Shown piece after piece: positions 1 to 8,395 of a stretch of DNA of 64,000 nt (the stretch's first letter is position 1; each line of letters begins with the position of its first letter). The position numbers and the translations under genes are program-made. Location: the NCBI RefSeq assembly GCF_005796105.1, contig NZ_VAUO01000003.1, positions 248,001-312,000 of the forward strand, read 5' to 3'. The notes beneath the pieces were generated by a model. The model was not told where the DNA came from, did not search any database, and worked only from the letters and a program-made list of their open reading frames with translations. Source of the DNA: Pseudomonas mosselii (lineage in GTDB: Bacteria > Pseudomonadota > Gammaproteobacteria > Pseudomonadales > Pseudomonadaceae).

Positions 1-816
1 ATCGCCACCAGCGCCATGGCCCAGGTGCTGCTCGACGGATTGGGCTACCAGACCAAGCAGACCAGCGCCTCGCAGCAGATCATCTTCGCCGGCATCCGCG
101 ACAAGCGCCTGGACATGTTCCTAGGTTACTGGAACCCGATCATGACCCAGACCATCACGCCGTTCATCGATGCCAAGCAAGTCAAGGTACTCGACAAGCC
201 CAGCCTCGAAGATGCCCGCGCCACCTTGGCGGTACCCAAGTACCTGGCCGACAAGGGCCTGAAAACCTTCGCCGACATCCACAAGTTCCAAAAGGAGCTG
301 GGCGGCAAGATCTACGGCATCGAGCCAGGCTCGGGCGCCAACACGCAGATCAAGGCGATGATCGCAAAGAACCAGTTCGGCCTGGGCAAGTTCCAGCTGG
401 TGGAGTCCAGCGAAGCCGGCATGCTCGCAGCCGTCGACCGCGCCGTACGGCGCAAGGAAGCGGTGGTGTTCTTCGGCTGGGCGCCGCATCCGATGAACGT
501 GAACATCGACATGGTCTACCTAGGCGACAGCCAGGGCGCGCTGGGCCCCGACGAAGGCCGCGCCACCGTATGGACGGTGACCGCGCCTGACTACGCCGAC
601 CGCTGCCCCAACGCCCACCGCCTGCTGGCCAACCTGAACTTCAGCGCCGAGGACGAGAGCCGCATGATGCAGCCGCTGCTCGACCACAAGGACGCGCTGG
701 AGTCGGCCCGCCAGTGGCTCAAGGACCACCCCGAGGACAAAGCCCGCTGGCTGGAAGGTGTGACCACCTTCGACGGTAAACCGGCAGCCGACAACCTCAA
801 GCTCAGCGCCAACTGA
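1..816 (+). CDS. caiX: Carnitine-binding periplasmic protein CaiX (5' end outside window)
   Basis: Substrate-binding protein of the ProX/OpuAC betaine family, which delivers quaternary amines to an ABC importer core. The reading frame is open from base 1, so the signal peptide and N-terminus lie outside the window. The visible part carries the family landmarks 'DMFLGYWNP', 'GKIYGIEPG', 'ESSEAGML' and 'VVFFGWAPHPMN', and aligns along its length with the choline-binding homologue at 16419-17366. The aromatic residues Tyr/Trp and Trp in these motifs belong to the cation-pi cage that binds trimethylammonium groups in this family. Its position just upstream of cdhC-cdhA-cdhB matches the caiX-cdhCAB order known in Pseudomonas, so carnitine is the inferred ligand. 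No permease or ATPase is beside it; in Pseudomonas CaiX shares the CbcWV core, which is encoded here at 17450-19470. Confidence 0.88.
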   Translation: MATSAMAQVLLDGLGYQTKQTSASQQIIFAGIRDKRLDMFLGYWNPIMTQTITPFIDAKQVKVLDKPSLEDARATLAVPKYLADKGLKTFADIHKFQKELGGKIYGIEPGSGANTQIKAMIAKNQFGLGKFQLVESSEAGMLAAVDRAVRRKEAVVFFGWAPHPMNVNIDMVYLGDSQGALGPDEGRATVWTVTAPDYADRCPNAHRLLANLNFSAEDESRMMQPLLDHKDALESARQWLKDHPEDKARWLEGVTTFDGKPAADNLKLSAN

Positions 817-831
817 CATTCCCTGATTGCC

Positions 832-947
832 TGTAGGGGCGGCCTTGTGTCGCGAAAGGGCTGCGCCAGCAGCCCCAGGATTTGTGCGCGCTACTGAAAA
901 CGTGGGGCCGCTTCGCGCCCCTTTCGCGACACAAGGCCGCTCCTACA
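832..947. repeat. REP-type inverted repeat pair between caiX and cdhC
   Basis: A 29-nt arm at 832-860 and its reverse complement at 919-947 differ at a single base and contain the 'GGCCTTGTGTCGCGAAAGG' core. This is the paired palindromic-repeat layout common between genes in the P. putida group. It separates caiX from cdhCAB and could lower transcription or stabilise the caiX mRNA 3' end. Confidence 0.75.
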
Positions 948-980
948 AGCGATTGGGCCAGACCTGAATAAGGAACCACC

Positions 981-1865
981 ATGAACCACGACGTCATCAT
1001 CACCTGCGCCCTCACCGGCGCTGGCGACACGGTCGCCAGGAGCCACCTGGTCCCGGTCACCCCCAAACAGATTGCCGCAGCCGCCGTCGAAGCCGCCAAG
1101 GCCGGTGCTACCGTGGTCCACTGCCATGTCCGCGACCCGCACACGGGCCGCTTCAGCCGCGATGTGGCGCTGTACCGCGAAGTGATGGAGCGCATCCGCG
1201 AGGCCGATGTGGACATCATCGTTAACCTCACCGCCGGCATGGGCGGCGACCTGGAAATCGGCCCGGGCGAGTCGCCCATGGAGTTCGGCGCCGGCACCGA
1301 CCTGATCGGCCCGCTGGAGCGCCTTGCGCATGTCGAGGCGCTGCTGCCGGAGATCTGCACCCTGGACTGCGGCACCCTCAATTTCGGCGACGGCAACGCC
1401 ATCTATGTCTCCACCCCTGCACAACTGCGTGCTGGTGCCAAACGCATCACCGAACTGGGGGTGAAGGCGGAACTGGAGATCTTCGACACCGGCCACCTGT
1501 GGTTCGCCAAGCAGATGATCAAGGAAGGCCTGCTGGACGACCCGCTGTTCCAGCTGTGCCTGGGCATCCCCTGGGGCGCACCGGCCGACACCACCAGCAT
1601 GAAGGCGATGGTCGACAACCTGCCAGCCGACGTGACCTGGGCCGGTTTCGGGATTGGCCGCATGCAGATGCCCATGGCTGCGCAAGCCGTGCTGCTCGGT
1701 GGCAACGTGCGCGTGGGGCTTGAGGACAACCTGTACCTGGACCGTGGCGTATTGGCCAGCAACGGCCAGTTGGTCGAACGCGCGGTGGAGATCATCAACC
1801 GCCTCGGCGCCCGCGTGCTGAGCCCTGCCGAAGGCCGGGCAAAGATGAACCTCACGCGTCGGTGA
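981..1865 (+). CDS. cdhC: 3-dehydrocarnitine cleavage enzyme (BKACE family)
   Basis: Beta-keto acid cleavage enzyme of 294 residues. In carnitine catabolism it condenses 3-dehydrocarnitine with acetyl-CoA to give betainyl-CoA and acetoacetate. The N-terminal TIM-barrel strand 'ALTGAGDT' and the zinc-binding His-x-His in '[12 protein letters not shown]' (H47, H49) are present, and the C-terminal '[11 protein letters not shown]' stretch carries the acidic metal ligand typical of the family. The ATG at 981 follows 'AAGGAACCACC'. It is the first gene of a run with cdhA and cdhB, 42 bp before cdhA. The assignment to carnitine rather than another beta-keto acid rests on this neighbourhood. Confidence 0.9.
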   Translation: MNHDVIITCALTGAGDTVARSHLVPVTPKQIAAAAVEAAKAGATVVHCHVRDPHTGRFSRDVALYREVMERIREADVDIIVNLTAGMGGDLEIGPGESPMEFGAGTDLIGPLERLAHVEALLPEICTLDCGTLNFGDGNAIYVSTPAQLRAGAKRITELGVKAELEIFDTGHLWFAKQMIKEGLLDDPLFQLCLGIPWGAPADTTSMKAMVDNLPADVTWAGFGIGRMQMPMAAQAVLLGGNVRVGLEDNLYLDRGVLASNGQLVERAVEIINRLGARVLSPAEGRAKMNLTRR

Positions 1866-1907
1866 TCGACGCTGTATCGCCCCGCAGAGCATTTTCAGGA
1901 GTTGCAC

Positions 1908-2873
1908 ATGCCTTTCATCACCACCCCCAAGACCTTCGCCGCACTGGGTAGCGGCGTCATCGGCAGCGGTTGGGTCGCCCGCGCCCTGGCCCATGGCCTG
2001 GACGTCGTCGCCTGGGACCCAGCCCCCGGCGCCGAAGCGGCCCTGCGCAGGCGCATCGCCAATGCCTGGCCGGCCCTGGAGAAACAAGGCTTGGCACCCG
2101 GCGCATCGCAACATCGCCTGAGCTTCGTGAGCACCATCGAAGCCTGCGTGCGCGACGCCGACTTCATACAGGAGAGCGCCCCCGAACGCCTGGAGCTGAA
2201 GCTCGACCTGCACGCGAAGATCAGCGCCGCCGCCAAACCTGATGCGATCATCGCTTCGAGTACCTCAGGCCTGCTGCCCAGCGAGTTCTACGAGTCGTCC
2301 ACGCACCCGCAACGTTGCGTGGTCGGCCATCCATTCAACCCGGTTTACCTGCTGCCGCTGGTGGAGATCGTCGGCGGTCGCAACACCAGCGCCGAAGCCA
2401 TCGAAGCCGCCAAGGTCATCTACACCACGCTGGGCATGCGCCCGCTGCACGTGCGCAAGGAGGTGCCCGGCTTCATTGCCGACCGCCTGCTCGAAGCGCT
2501 ATGGCGCGAGGCCTTGCACCTGGTCAACGACGGCGTGGCCAGCACCGGCGAGATCGACGACGCCATCCGCTTCGGCGCTGGCCTGCGCTGGTCGTTCATG
2601 GGCACCTTCCTCACCTACACCCTGGCCGGAGGCGATGCAGGCATGCGTCACTTCATGGCGCAGTTCGGCCCGGCGCTGAAATTGCCTTGGACCTACCTGC
2701 CCGCGCCAGAACTGACCGAAAAGCTGATCGACGATGTGGTCGAGGGCACCGCCGAACAATTGGGCGAGCGCAGCATCGCGGCGCTTGAGCGCTACCGCGA
2801 CGATACCCTGCTGGCGGTGCTGGAGGCGGTGAAGACCAGCAAGGCCAACCACGGCATGGCCTTTGGCGATTGA
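1908..2873 (+). CDS. cdhA: L-carnitine 3-dehydrogenase
   Basis: NAD-dependent dehydrogenase of the 3-hydroxyacyl-CoA dehydrogenase superfamily, 321 residues, oxidising L-carnitine to 3-dehydrocarnitine. The Rossmann dinucleotide motif 'GSGVIGSGW' is at residues 14-22, and the catalytic His lies in 'GHPFNP'. A TTG lies six bases upstream in frame, but the ATG at 1908 is preferred because AGGAG sits six bases before it. It follows cdhC and is followed 10 bp later by cdhB, so the three genes are probably co-transcribed. Confidence 0.9.
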   Translation: MPFITTPKTFAALGSGVIGSGWVARALAHGLDVVAWDPAPGAEAALRRRIANAWPALEKQGLAPGASQHRLSFVSTIEACVRDADFIQESAPERLELKLDLHAKISAAAKPDAIIASSTSGLLPSEFYESSTHPQRCVVGHPFNPVYLLPLVEIVGGRNTSAEAIEAAKVIYTTLGMRPLHVRKEVPGFIADRLLEALWREALHLVNDGVASTGEIDDAIRFGAGLRWSFMGTFLTYTLAGGDAGMRHFMAQFGPALKLPWTYLPAPELTEKLIDDVVEGTAEQLGERSIAALERYRDDTLLAVLEAVKTSKANHGMAFGD

Positions 2874-2883
2874 GGAGAGCTGC

Positions 2884-3354
2884 ATGCCCGCACTGATCAC
2901 CTACCGCACCCCGGTTCAGGCAGACTGGGTGGACTACAACGGGCACCTGCGCGATGCCTTCTACCTGCTGATCTTCAGCTACGCCACCGATGCGCTGATG
3001 GCGCGCATCGGCCTGGATGCCGACAGCCGTGGACAGAGCGGGCATTCGCTGTTCACCCTGGAGGTGCATATCAACTACCTGCATGAAGTGAAGCTAGGCA
3101 CCGAAGTGTGGGTGCAGACGCAGATCATCGGCTTCGACAAGAAGCGCCTGCACCTGTACCACAGCCTGCACCGGGAAGGCTTCGACGAGGCGCTGGCAGC
3201 CAGTGAGCAGATGCTGCTGCATGTGGACCTGGCGGGGCCGAAGTCAGCGCCATTCACCGAAAACACCGCCGCGTTGTTGCAAGGCCTGCTGGAAGGGCAG
3301 CGGGAGCTGCCAACTGCTGCTTACGCCGGGCGGACAATCGCGTTGCCGGGATAA
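2884..3354 (+). CDS. cdhB: Betainyl-CoA thioesterase, hotdog fold
   Basis: A 156-residue 4-hydroxybenzoyl-CoA thioesterase-like hotdog protein. In the carnitine pathway it releases glycine betaine and CoA from betainyl-CoA. The family signature 'VDYNGHLRDAFYL' with its catalytic acidic/His region is near residue 15, followed by the long hotdog helix. The ATG at 2884 is preceded by GAGGAGA, which overlaps the cdhA stop region. An in-frame TTG at 2863 lies inside cdhA and has no ribosome-binding site. It completes the conversion of carnitine to betaine, which is the inducer and substrate handled by the gbdR/cbc genes downstream. Confidence 0.85.
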   Translation: MPALITYRTPVQADWVDYNGHLRDAFYLLIFSYATDALMARIGLDADSRGQSGHSLFTLEVHINYLHEVKLGTEVWVQTQIIGFDKKRLHLYHSLHREGFDEALAASEQMLLHVDLAGPKSAPFTENTAALLQGLLEGQRELPTAAYAGRTIALPG

Positions 3355-3374
3355 CCGCTCGATGGTTCTTGCAC

Positions 3375-3410
3375 AAAAAAACAACCCCGGAAAGCCGTGA
3401 GCGTCCGGGG
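3375..3410 (-). terminator. Intrinsic terminator for minus-strand transcripts
   Basis: CCCCGGA at 3385-3391 pairs with TCCGGGG at 3404-3410. On the minus strand the hairpin is followed by a run of seven T (complement of 3375-3381), so it stops leftward transcription. The nearest minus-strand gene is the ABC protein ending at 3881, about 470 nt upstream. There is no T-run on the plus-strand side. Confidence 0.75.
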
Positions 3411-3639
3411 CCAAGAGCGAGCAACATCCACTGTGCGAGGAGCGAGGGTGACCAAACCCTCGGTGCCGTGAATGACTTCAGTGTGCTGGCTTACCGACGT
3501 GGCGATTTAGCCGTAAACGACCTGTTCTTAGCCAATGCAGCCATCGCGGCAATCTGCCCTTGCCGGGCTGTCGCAGGCGACACAGAATCGGTCGCATACA
3601 ACAGCAGCATTCTCTTTCGCGACAAAAGGGACAATAGCC

Positions 3640-3897
3640 ATGATGCATGCGGATCTGATTGACCAGGACGACCTGCTGGGCCACCTTCGCGCCCGGGGCT
3701 TCGATATTCCCGCTGGAGCCAGCGCCGAGCAGGCCTGCGAAGTGGTCGTACGCGGGCTGACCGAACCCAACGCGCGCGCCCTCAAAGGCATGGTGGAGCA
3801 GATGTACACCGGCAGCGCGACGATCCTGCCGGCGGTGCGCCAGGCCATCGACAAACAGTTGCTGCCGGCGCTGGCGCAGTTCAGCAACCGCGGCTGA
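3640..3897 (+). CDS. Conserved-looking small protein of unknown function
   Basis: An 85-residue protein beginning 'MMHADLIDQDDLLGHLRARG'. It looks helical and soluble, with no signal peptide, membrane segment or metal motif. The ATG at 3640 has AAGGG about nine bases upstream. I do not recognise a family. It converges on the ABC gene at 3881-5587 and overlaps its 3' end by 17 bp, so the leftward operon transcript would be antisense to this gene before reaching the terminator at 3375-3410. Codon use resembles its neighbours. Confidence 0.55.
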   Translation: MMHADLIDQDDLLGHLRARGFDIPAGASAEQACEVVVRGLTEPNARALKGMVEQMYTGSATILPAVRQAIDKQLLPALAQFSNRG

Positions 3898-5587
3898 CCG
3901 GGCTTTCCTGGGCCGGCCTCTTCGCAGGCTCGGCCAGTTTCTCCAGCTCGACGGTACGCTCGAACAGCCCCACCAGCCCTTCCTGGTGGGTCACCCCGAC
4001 CACGGTGCACGCTGGCAGCTCACGCCTGAGCATCTGCAACAACGCCTTGGCGCTGGTCAGGTCGAGCTGGCTGGTGGCTTCGTCCAGGTACAACGTATCG
4101 GGCCGATAAAGCAATGCCCGCGCCAGCCCCAGGCGCTGCTGCTCACCGCCAGACAACACCCGCTCCCACTCCTGCTCGTCGTCCAGCCGCTCGCCCCATG
4201 CAGCCAGCCCCACCTTGTCCAATACGGCCAGCAACGCTCGGTCACCGAAGTGCTCGAGCTGTGGATAAGCCAGCAGGCTGCGCAGGCTCATGCGCGGCAG
4301 ATAGGGTTTCTGCGGCAACAACAGGCTGCGCCCGGCCGGCAATTGCCAGTCGCCCAGGCAGTAGGGCCAAAGCCCCTGCAAGGTGCGTAGCAACGTAGAC
4401 TTGCCCAACCCGCTGCGCCCAGCCAGGCGCAACCACTGCCCCGGCTGCGCGCGCAGGTGCAAGTCGTCCAACAGCACGCTGCCATCGGGACGGCACAGGG
4501 TCAGGCCCTGGGCGCACAGGCAGTCGCCCTGTGGTGGCGCGGTGACTTTAAGACGACTGGCGGCGATGGCCTGTTCGAACTGGTCAAGCCGTTCCAGAGC
4601 CGCGCTCCAGCGCACCAGCTTGCTGTACAGCTTGATGAACCAGCTCAGCGAGTCATGCACCGCGTTGAACGCGCTGCGAATCTGCATCAGCCCGCCCAGA
4701 GTGATGGCCTTGGCCATAAACGCGGGCAAGGCGGCGAACACGGGGATAATCAGGCTTAGCCGCTGGTAGGCCACAGTGAACAGGCTCAGGTCGCGTTCAC
4801 GACCCATGAGCTGGCGCCAGTTCTCGGCAATCGCAGCGAAGCGCTGCGCCAAGTGCTGGCGCTCGACGCTTTCGCCACGGTACAGGGCGATCTGCTCGGC
4901 ATGCTCGCGCTTGCGCAACAGGCTGGCGCGAAAGTCGGCCTCGCGATGCTCGCGCTCGTAGTTGAGGCGGTGCAGTGGCTTGCCGATCCAGTGGGTCAGC
5001 AGGCTGCCGAACAGGGTGTAGGCCAGCACGATCCACACCAGATAGCCATGCACCGTGAAGTGTTCACCGAACAGGCTAAAGGTCTGCACCCCCGACAGGT
5101 TCCACAGGATCACCACGAACGCACCGACCTGCGCCAGGTTGATCACCAGCGAGGCCACCAGTTCGATCGACAGGTCGACCATCACATCCACGTCCTGGGC
5201 GATGCGCTGGTCGGGGTTGTCCGGCTCACCGCCCAGCCCCAGGCGGTAGAAGGCCTGGTCGGCCAGCCAGGCATCGGTCAGGCGCGCGGTCATCACCTGA
5301 CGCCAGCGCAGCACCAGGCCTTTGCGGACGTAGTCGAGAAGCACGTAGATCAGCACATACGCGGCCAGATAAAGCGTGTACTCAGCCACCAATCCGTACA
5401 GTGCGCCGGTGTCGAACGCGCTGAGGGTGTCGTAGAAAGTCTTGCTCCAGCCGTTGATCAGCACGTTGATCTGCACCACCAGCAGGCCCAGGCCGATCAC
5501 CGTCGCAAGCATCAGCCACGCTAGCCACTGGCCACGCTCGCACCAGAAGGGCCGGCTCAGGCGGTAGAAGATCCGCAGGGTGCTCAC
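3881..5587 (-). CDS. SbmA/YddA-type ABC transporter, fused permease-ATPase
   Basis: A 568-residue half transporter: an N-terminal six-helix SbmA/BacA-like membrane domain (about 1-330) and a C-terminal nucleotide-binding domain. Walker A is 'GRSGLGKST', the signature is 'LSGGEQQRLGLARALL' and Walker B is 'TLYLDEATSQLD'. The closest named architecture is E. coli YddA and the Fus-system ABC protein. The GTG start at 5587 overlaps the stop of the M16 protease gene by four bases (GTGA), indicating translational coupling. In protease-associated import systems this protein is thought to export processed peptide fragments or move them across the inner membrane. That role is inferred from context. 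Confidence 0.82.
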   Translation of the reverse strand: MSTLRIFYRLSRPFWCERGQWLAWLMLATVIGLGLLVVQINVLINGWSKTFYDTLSAFDTGALYGLVAEYTLYLAAYVLIYVLLDYVRKGLVLRWRQVMTARLTDAWLADQAFYRLGLGGEPDNPDQRIAQDVDVMVDLSIELVASLVINLAQVGAFVVILWNLSGVQTFSLFGEHFTVHGYLVWIVLAYTLFGSLLTHWIGKPLHRLNYEREHREADFRASLLRKREHAEQIALYRGESVERQHLAQRFAAIAENWRQLMGRERDLSLFTVAYQRLSLIIPVFAALPAFMAKAITLGGLMQIRSAFNAVHDSLSWFIKLYSKLVRWSAALERLDQFEQAIAASRLKVTAPPQGDCLCAQGLTLCRPDGSVLLDDLHLRAQPGQWLRLAGRSGLGKSTLLRTLQGLWPYCLGDWQLPAGRSLLLPQKPYLPRMSLRSLLAYPQLEHFGDRALLAVLDKVGLAAWGERLDDEQEWERVLSGGEQQRLGLARALLYRPDTLYLDEATSQLDLTSAKALLQMLRRELPACTVVGVTHQEGLVGLFERTVELEKLAEPAKRPAQESPVSRGC

Positions 5588-8370
5588 CGGGCCTGCTCCC
5601 AGGCGCTGGCCGACGGCAGCACGCGCAGTTGCACCTGGTTAGCCTGCGGGAACAGCTGGCGCGCTTGCTGTTGCAGCTCGGCCAGGGTCAGGGCTTCGGG
5701 CAGTTGCTGCTGGGTTTCGAGGTAACGCGGGTCGTGCCAGCGTCGATCGCTCAGCACCAGGCGCTTGAACTGGGTCTGTGGGTCTTCGCGGCGCAGTGTT
5801 TCCTGGCGCAGCAGACTGCGCCGTTCGCTGTCGACCCAGGCCTGGTCGACATCGAGGCTGGCCAGGGTGCGCTGGGCCATGGCCCACAGCTCGTCGACCC
5901 GGGCCGGATCGCAGGTGAAGCTCAGGCTGCTTTCGACACGCTGGGTGTCGGGGTTGAGCTCGCTGTCGAAGCGCAGGCGGTAGACCCCCGAGGCCTCACC
6001 GCGCAGTTGCTCCTTGAGGCGCTGGTTGGCCAGCTCACGCAGCGCCGCTACGCGCACCGCAGCCTCTGGGCTCCAAGGCTGCTCGTGGAAGCTGCTGGCT
6101 TGCAGCACCGCACGTGGTTCCAGGGCGACCGCCAAGTCTTCGCGACGCTGGCCGGGCTGTTGCAGGGCCAACTGGCCGCCAACTGCAACGGCGCTGCGTG
6201 GGATAGTCGCAAGCCCTGCGCGGACCAACGGTTCGACCTGTTCTACGGGCAGATCGGTCATCAGGTAGTAAGTCACCGGCACGCTGACCTGGCGCAGCCA
6301 GTCGGCATCCAACTGCTGGGCGGTCAGGGTTTCCAGAGTGTCTTGGTCCGGCGCCTGCCACAGGTCTGCGCCATAGCGCAGTTGACGTTGTACGCTCTCC
6401 TGATGGCTGCGCACATCCTCCGGGCGGCTGCGCAGGCGTTGCAGCAGCTCATCGCGGGACTGCTCGAACAGCTCAGGCTCGATGCTAGCCACCTGGCTCA
6501 CGCGATAGCTTTGCACCACGGCCAACAACTGCTCGGGCGGGGCCGTGAGGCTCAATTGCAAGCGCTCGGGACGTTGCTCGACACTGAGTGTCGCCTGGTT
6601 TTTCTGGCGCCAGTCGGCCAGGCCTTGGGAGGGCATGCCAACAGTGCCGCTGCGCACCGCCAGTTGCGCGGCCATTTGCACGCGCCAGGCCGGCGCGTCA
6701 GGCAGGTGATAACCGGCGGCCGACTCTGCCTGCAACAGCAACTTGCCTCCTGGGCCTGGGCGCTTGAGCCAGACCAAGCGGTCGCCGTTGCTCAGGCGCC
6801 AGTGCTCGACCTGCTGCGCGGGAAACGCCTTGCGCTCGACGATGCTCGCCGCCGCTGGGTTGGCCGCCATTTGCAGGGGCTCCTTGGCAGGCGCCACTGG
6901 CGCCTTGCGCACCGGCTCGTCCAGGTCCTGCGCGGACAGTGCGGCTTGTAGTGCCTGAACCTGGGCAATGCTCGGCAGGCTCAGGGGCGAATTACCGGGG
7001 GCGCTGATCTGCAACACCCGATCCGGGCTTTGCAGCCACAGGCGCAGGCGAGCGTTCAGGTCACGCAGGCGCACCTTGCCCAGGACTTTCTGGTAACGCC
7101 GGGCAACCGCTTCGCGCTCAATCACAGGGCGGTCCTGCACAGCGGCGTTGTTCAGTTGCTCTACCCACTGCTCGAAGGTGCGTGGGGTCTGTTGCTTGAC
7201 GGCCTTGTTGGCCAGTCGGGCGATGTGCACACGCTGGCGGTTCAGGTCAGTCTTGCTGAAACCATGCTGGCGCAGACGCTCGATCTCAGTCAGCAGGGCC
7301 TGCAAGGCCTGCTCATGGGCCTGGCCTTCGACACTGGCGGCAATGCCCAGTACCGTCGAGTGCTCGCCGATCAGGGTCTTTTGCGCGGTCAGGCTGCGCA
7401 CGCTGGCTTCACGCGGCTGGCGGCGTAGCGTGTCGACCAGCGCGGCCAGGGCCATGCGGTCGATCAAGCGTTCGCGCAGGGCCACGTGCGTGGTCCCACG
7501 GCTGTCTGGCTCATGCAGGCGGAACAACAACGCCACCTGGTTGCTGCCCGACTGAGGGTCTTGCAGGCGGAAGATTTTCAGCGTGTCGTCCAGCGGCAGC
7601 TCGCGCTGCTCGCGGTCCGGCACCTCGCCGGCCTTGGCTTGGCCGAACGCCTGCGCGATCTGCACCTTGAGCTGCTCGGGATCAAAGTCGCCGACCGCCG
7701 AGAGCACCATGTTGTTGGGCAGATACCAACGGTCCTGAAACGCCTGCAAGCTGGCCAGGCTGGCCGAGCGAATCGCCGCTTCGTTACCGATGGTGCGATG
7801 TCCAGGGTACGCCGAGCCGACTCGCTGCGACGCAGTACGCTGCTCGTTCATGCGCTGGGCAACGCCCAGGCCGCCGCGCCACTCCTCGATGACGATTGGA
7901 CGCTCGCGCTCAAGGTCGGCGGCGCTGTAGTCACGCGCGAAGACCAGGTCAGCCAGCGCTTGCAGCGCCTGGGGCGCCTGACGCACACCGGCTGGCGGGC
8001 CGATCAGGTACTGGGTGCGCTCGTAGTTGGTCACGGCGTTGAAATGGCGGCCCTGCACCCAACCAAGCGCGGTCATGCGCTGGCGTAGGTTTCGCTCGCC
8101 ACCAGCGCGGCTGTGGAAGGTCAGGTGCTCGACCATGTGCGCGACGCCGACTTGGTCGTCGGCTTCATCCACAGAGCCTGCCTTGACCGTCAGGCGCAGG
8201 TCCAGGCGGCCGGCCTGGGAGGTGTCGCGCACCAGTCGGTAGGCCAGGCCATTGGGCAGTTGGCCATGCACCACTTGGCTGTCCCAGGGCAGCGGCGCGT
8301 CGGACTCGGGGATCGAGGCGCAGGCGCCTAGCAGCAGCGGGCCGAGCAAGCCTGCGAGGAGCTTTTTCAT
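5584..8370 (-). CDS. M16 zinc protease lipoprotein (PqqL/FusC type)
   Basis: A 928-residue inverzincin protease. It starts with a lipoprotein signal, 'LLAGLLGPLLLGAC', with the lipidated Cys at residue 17, so it is likely membrane-anchored in the periplasm. The zinc site HxxEH is 'HMVEH' (H78, E81, H82), with the third ligand Glu near 162-163 in 'VIEEW'. Two M16 halves are present; the C-terminal half lacks the HxxEH, as usual. An upstream in-frame start exists, but the ATG at 8370 gives the correct signal peptide. Gene order TonB receptor - M16 protease - ABC protein matches the Fus and PqqL-YddB-YddA sets, where the protease cuts an imported iron protein in the periplasm. It is not a PQQ biosynthesis gene. 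Confidence 0.85.
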   Translation of the reverse strand: MKKLLAGLLGPLLLGACASIPESDAPLPWDSQVVHGQLPNGLAYRLVRDTSQAGRLDLRLTVKAGSVDEADDQVGVAHMVEHLTFHSRAGGERNLRQRMTALGWVQGRHFNAVTNYERTQYLIGPPAGVRQAPQALQALADLVFARDYSAADLERERPIVIEEWRGGLGVAQRMNEQRTASQRVGSAYPGHRTIGNEAAIRSASLASLQAFQDRWYLPNNMVLSAVGDFDPEQLKVQIAQAFGQAKAGEVPDREQRELPLDDTLKIFRLQDPQSGSNQVALLFRLHEPDSRGTTHVALRERLIDRMALAALVDTLRRQPREASVRSLTAQKTLIGEHSTVLGIAASVEGQAHEQALQALLTEIERLRQHGFSKTDLNRQRVHIARLANKAVKQQTPRTFEQWVEQLNNAAVQDRPVIEREAVARRYQKVLGKVRLRDLNARLRLWLQSPDRVLQISAPGNSPLSLPSIAQVQALQAALSAQDLDEPVRKAPVAPAKEPLQMAANPAAASIVERKAFPAQQVEHWRLSNGDRLVWLKRPGPGGKLLLQAESAAGYHLPDAPAWRVQMAAQLAVRSGTVGMPSQGLADWRQKNQATLSVEQRPERLQLSLTAPPEQLLAVVQSYRVSQVASIEPELFEQSRDELLQRLRSRPEDVRSHQESVQRQLRYGADLWQAPDQDTLETLTAQQLDADWLRQVSVPVTYYLMTDLPVEQVEPLVRAGLATIPRSAVAVGGQLALQQPGQRREDLAVALEPRAVLQASSFHEQPWSPEAAVRVAALRELANQRLKEQLRGEASGVYRLRFDSELNPDTQRVESSLSFTCDPARVDELWAMAQRTLASLDVDQAWVDSERRSLLRQETLRREDPQTQFKRLVLSDRRWHDPRYLETQQQLPEALTLAELQQQARQLFPQANQVQLRVLPSASAWEQAR

Positions 8371-8395
8371 CAGGGCATCCGTTTTTTGTGTACGG

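Noticed and set aside
3369..3662. 97-codon plus-strand frame after cdhB
   Set aside because: It runs through the terminator hairpin, has no ribosome-binding site and an unnatural residue mix; the 3640 start inside it in another frame is better.
5584..8370. PQQ biosynthesis role for the M16 protease
   Set aside because: The PqqL name is historical; no pqqA-E genes are present and the context is TonB-receptor import.
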